16,131 nucleotides of DNA from UBA8518 sp041659585. Its GTDB lineage: Bacteria > Patescibacteriota > Minisyncoccia > Moranbacterales > UBA2206. The stretch is from positions 1 through 16,131 of the forward strand of contig JBAZXY010000020.1 of the NCBI GenBank assembly GCA_041659585.1, written 5' to 3'. The notes under the pieces are model-generated. The model saw only the letters and a program-made list of their open reading frames with translations. It made no database searches and was not told where the DNA came from. Position numbers and translations under genes: made by a program. Positions 13,720 to 16,131 of this stretch are shown one piece after another. How positions within the stretch are numbered: the first letter of the stretch is position 1; each line of letters opens with the position of its first letter.

Positions 13720-14379
13720 ATGAATATTCAATATTATGGACATTCTTGTTTTAAGATAACTACTAAGCCTGCTGGAAGAGGTCAGGAGGACGTCAATGCT
13801 TTCATTGACCCATTTGATAAATATATTGGTCTTCGTCCGCCACAGGGGCAAGCTGATATCGTTCTGGTCACGCATGATCATCCGGATCATAATAATGTGG
13901 AAGCGCTTAAAGGTAGTCCAGTGGTGGTTAATATCCCCGGGGAATATTCCATCAAGGGTATTAATATTGTTGGCATCCCCTCCTATCATGATGCTAACTT
14001 GGGACAAGACCGCGGAAAAAACAATATCTATCTAATAGAAACGGAAGACATTCGCATTTGTCATTTAGGTGACTTAGGAACAGATTTAACTGAAAAACAG
14101 TTAGAAGAAATTGATGGCGTGGATATTTTGATGATTCCGATTGGTGGCGGATATACGATTGATGCAAAAAAAGCCATTGAAATAATTAAGAAATTAGAAC
14201 CAAAAATGGTTATACCTATGCACTATAAGATGAATGGAACAACAGTTGATATTGCGGATGAAAAGGAATTTTGCAATGAAATTGGCAATTGTTCTCCAAT
14301 AAAGACTTCTAAGTTAAACATAAAAAAGAAGGACTTAGAGGAAAAGCGGATGGAAATTGCCGTGATGACAATTGATTAA
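13720..14379 (+). CDS. Metallo-beta-lactamase-fold metal-dependent hydrolase
   Basis: A 219-residue MBL-fold protein of the UlaG-like/COG2220 group, which lacks a single known reaction. It begins with the group's usual short strand-turn MNIQYYGHSCFKI, in which His8 is conserved. The metal-binding loop is THDHPDH (51-57: His52, His54, Asp56, His57), followed by SYHD (His90), HLGDLG (Asp118) and a late PMHYK (His168). These are the ligands needed for a two-metal site, so the enzyme looks active. No signal peptide or membrane helix is seen, so it should be cytosolic. A weak AAGAG is the only Shine-Dalgarno-like sequence. A 119-residue membrane protein starts 8 nt after its stop codon, so the two are likely co-transcribed. 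The substrate is unknown. Confidence 0.92.
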   Translation: MNIQYYGHSCFKITTKPAGRGQEDVNAFIDPFDKYIGLRPPQGQADIVLVTHDHPDHNNVEALKGSPVVVNIPGEYSIKGINIVGIPSYHDANLGQDRGKNNIYLIETEDIRICHLGDLGTDLTEKQLEEIDGVDILMIPIGGGYTIDAKKAIEIIKKLEPKMVIPMHYKMNGTTVDIADEKEFCNEIGNCSPIKTSKLNIKKKDLEEKRMEIAVMTID

Positions 14380-14387
14380 AAAGTACT

Positions 14388-14747
14388 ATGGGTTTAGTAG
14401 AAAAAATAGAAGCCATTAAAAAAGAACCAGAGCATATTCGATTGCGGTATGTGTGGTTTTCGGTATTTATCTCCATGTTTTTTATTATCATCCTGTGGAT
14501 CTTTTCCCTACAGGTCGGTAATACAAATAAAGAAGCTAGTCTAGAGCAATCTGTGAATCTAAATGGTTTGGGTAGTGAGATTGAGCAACAGAAGAATACA
14601 TTACAGCAAACTGTAAAGGATATTCAAAGTAGTAGCGCTAGCGTGGGAGCAGAAATGAATAGTGTTATAGGAGAAAAGACCACGAGCGATGTAGTAGAAA
14701 AATCACCAGTGATGGATAGCAAGCCAAATGCTTTTCCAGTGGAATAG
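14388..14747 (+). CDS. Small single-pass membrane protein of unknown function
   Basis: I do not recognise this 119-residue protein. It has a basic, charged N-terminus (1-21, with Arg18 and Arg20 at the membrane edge), one strong membrane helix (about 22-42, with a FFIIILWIF core) and a polar tail of about 75 residues rich in Ser, Glu, Gln and Val, with a possible short coiled coil (about 62-82). The charge pattern suggests the N-terminus is inside and the tail outside. It starts 8 nt after the MBL-fold gene and precedes gyrA by 124 nt, with no terminator in between. Its codon use resembles its neighbours, and the tight spacing supports it as a real gene. Confidence 0.78.
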   Translation: MGLVEKIEAIKKEPEHIRLRYVWFSVFISMFFIIILWIFSLQVGNTNKEASLEQSVNLNGLGSEIEQQKNTLQQTVKDIQSSSASVGAEMNSVIGEKTTSDVVEKSPVMDSKPNAFPVE

Positions 14748-14871
14748 CGGATGCTATTTGTGTATAAAAATAAAGAGAAAAGAAGATAATTTATTTAAAT
14801 AATAAAAATTTTTTACTTGTTCACTGTATTAAAATTAAATATGGTGCCTAGGAAGAATTAAAAAAATAATC
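14748..14871 (+). promoter_or_regulatory. Intergenic region before gyrA, possible promoter
   Basis: This is 124 nt of AT-rich sequence with no terminator. The best promoter-like match is TTGTTC, 17 nt, TATGGT (about 14818-14846), which is only moderate. A 12-bp palindrome, TTATTTAAATAA, lies at 14791-14802. AGGAAG ends about 16 nt before the gyrA ATG, further than normal. gyrA could be read from here or from the upstream pair. Confidence 0.35.
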
Positions 14872-16131
14872 ATGGAAATCGGTAATATACAAGTTAGGGA
14901 GATAACTAAGGAAATGTCCCAGTCCTATTTGGATTATGCGATGAGTGTTATTGTTTCTCGCGCTTTGCCAGACGTACGCGATGGTTTGAAGCCGGTGCAT
15001 CGCAGAATTTTGTATTCGATGTGGAACACAGGATTGCGCTCTACTGCCAAATTTCGGAAATCAGCTACGGTAGTTGGAGAAGTGCTCGGAAAATATCATC
15101 CGCATGGCGATGTGGCCGTGTATGATTCGATGGTGCGTATGGCGCAGGATTTTTCCTTGCGTTACCCAATGGTACGCGGACAGGGAAATTTCGGTTCTAT
15201 GGATGGTGATAGTGCGGCGGCTTATCGTTATACAGAAGCTAAGTTGTCCGCGATGGCGGAAGAAATGTTGATCGATATCGAGAAGAATACAGTTAACTTT
15301 GTGCCGAACTTCGATGGGCAGCATCATGAACCAACTGTTTTGCCGGCCAATCTGCCGCAGCTGCTTTTGAACGGCAGCATGGGAATTGCCGTGGGTATGG
15401 CCACTAATGTTCCTCCACATAATTTAGGAGAGTTGATTGATGCTATTTCTCATCTTATTGATAATCCGAAAGCGACGATTGAAGACTTAACTCAATTTGT
15501 GAAAGGTCCGGATTTTCCGACGGGAGGAATTATTTATAATAAAAAAGATATCATCGAAGCATATCGAACAGGGAGGGGAAAAATTTTAACTCGAGCTAAG
15601 GCAGATATTTGCGAGACCAAAGCCGGTGCCTTTCAGATTGTTATTACCGAAATGACGTATGCTACTAATAAAGCGGCGATGATTGAAAAAATGGCTGATT
15701 TAGTGCATGAAGGCAAAATTGTCGGTATCAAAGACATTCGAGATGAGTCTGATAAAGACGGCGTGCGATTGGTAATTGATCTGAAAAAGGATGCTTATCC
15801 GCAAAAAGTGCTGAACAAGCTCTATTCCCTGACGGATTTGCAAAAGAATTTCGGTGTGAATATGCTAGCGCTAGTTGATGGAATTGAGCCGACAGTCCTC
15901 AATCTTAAAGCTATTCTGGAATATTATATTGTGCATAGAAAGATTGTGGTGACTCGTAAAACCCAATTTGAATTAGATAAGGCTAAGGATAGAGCGCATA
16001 TTTTAGAAGGATTGAAAAAAGCCTTGGATCACATCGATGAGATTATTGAAACTATCAAGAAATCCCAAACCAGAGAGTTGGCCCATGTTAATTTGATGAA
16101 AAAATTCAAATTTTCCGATCGGCAAACCACC
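14872..16131 (+). CDS. gyrA: DNA gyrase subunit A (partial, 3' end outside window)
   Basis: The A subunit of gyrase cuts and rejoins DNA during ATP-driven negative supercoiling, together with GyrB. The first 420 residues are in the window with an unbroken frame to the edge. Visible: the N-terminal arm (EMSQSYLDYAMSVIVSRALP, 14-33), the winged-helix entry DVRDGLKPVHRRILYSM (34-50), the quinolone region KYHPHGDVAVYDSMVRMAQ (74-92), the catalytic Tyr120 in AAAYRYTEA with Arg119 before it, NFVPNFDG, LPANLPQLLLNGSMGIAVGMATNVPPHN split over about 161-190, and the start of the coiled-coil gate. The position equal to Escherichia coli Ser83 is Val81; the Asp87 equivalent is Asp85. ParC is the alternative, but the close fit to GyrA through the N-terminal half favours gyrase; the GyrA-box that would settle it is outside the window. 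Confidence 0.94.
   Translation, partial: MEIGNIQVREITKEMSQSYLDYAMSVIVSRALPDVRDGLKPVHRRILYSMWNTGLRSTAKFRKSATVVGEVLGKYHPHGDVAVYDSMVRMAQDFSLRYPMVRGQGNFGSMDGDSAAAYRYTEAKLSAMAEEMLIDIEKNTVNFVPNFDGQHHEPTVLPANLPQLLLNGSMGIAVGMATNVPPHNLGELIDAISHLIDNPKATIEDLTQFVKGPDFPTGGIIYNKKDIIEAYRTGRGKILTRAKADICETKAGAFQIVITEMTYATNKAAMIEKMADLVHEGKIVGIKDIRDESDKDGVRLVIDLKKDAYPQKVLNKLYSLTDLQKNFGVNMLALVDGIEPTVLNLKAILEYYIVHRKIVVTRKTQFELDKAKDRAHILEGLKKALDHIDEIIETIKKSQTRELAHVNLMKKFKFSDRQTT

Noticed and set aside
13690..14007. Minus-strand frame of 105 codons opposite the MBL gene
   Set aside because: It overlaps the MBL start and promoter, and no leader or family features are seen.
1..16131. CRISPR array, insertion sequence, prophage or defence island
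   Set aside because: No regularly spaced repeats, transposase, phage structural gene or restriction gene is visible; the only mobile-type candidate is the small palindromic insert in the helicase gene.

Overview
The window is an AT-rich stretch of bacterial chromosome carrying housekeeping genes, and it ends inside gyrA. Several traits together suggest a reduced-genome lineage of the candidate phyla radiation (Patescibacteria). These are a short TilS, a short archaeal-type CMP kinase, a four-domain S1 protein, a NYN/LabA nuclease-like protein beside rpsO, a LysM-CHAP wall enzyme, tRNA genes without an encoded CCA end, almost no usable Shine-Dalgarno sequences, and an in-frame AT-rich palindromic insert in a helicase gene. 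This placement is an inference: no 16S rRNA or other decisive marker is present.

Layout. Positions 1-3290 (minus strand) hold rpsO (S15), a NYN-domain protein and pnp (PNPase). This is the classic rpsO-pnp neighbourhood with an RNA-processing candidate inserted between the two, and each gene ends in its own hairpin terminator. A divergent promoter region (3291-3480) separates rpsO from a UvrD/PcrA helicase (3481-5688, plus strand). A perfect bidirectional terminator then divides the helicase from a convergent, membrane-anchored LysM-CHAP protein (minus). The likely 5' end of the LysM-CHAP gene (6772-7002) is interrupted by an in-frame TAA just below a very good promoter. A Xer-type tyrosine recombinase follows (7217-8173, plus), then two tRNA genes: Val(GAC) and a CAU tRNA whose body matches the Ile2 type that TilS modifies.

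A second bidirectional terminator separates the tRNAs from a minus-strand cluster: cytidylate kinase-like gene, tilS and ftsH. The kinase promoter is overlapped by a perfect 36-bp palindrome, a strong operator candidate. Upstream lies ribosomal protein S1 (12124-13371, minus) with a leader of about 230 nt rich in inverted repeats. A divergent promoter then drives a metallo-beta-lactamase-fold protein, a small single-pass membrane protein of unknown function and gyrA (plus, cut by the window end).

Functionally, the genes cover RNA turnover (PNPase, NYN protein), translation (S15, S1, two tRNAs, TilS), DNA topology, repair and segregation (GyrA, UvrD, Xer), proteolysis at the membrane (FtsH), nucleotide metabolism (CMP kinase) and cell-wall remodelling (LysM-CHAP). 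There is no CRISPR array, insertion sequence, prophage or obvious defence island. The points worth a second look are regulatory or structural: the S1 leader, the palindromic operator, the interrupted LysM-CHAP start, the palindromic insert in UvrD, and a Val at the quinolone-contact Ser position of GyrA.
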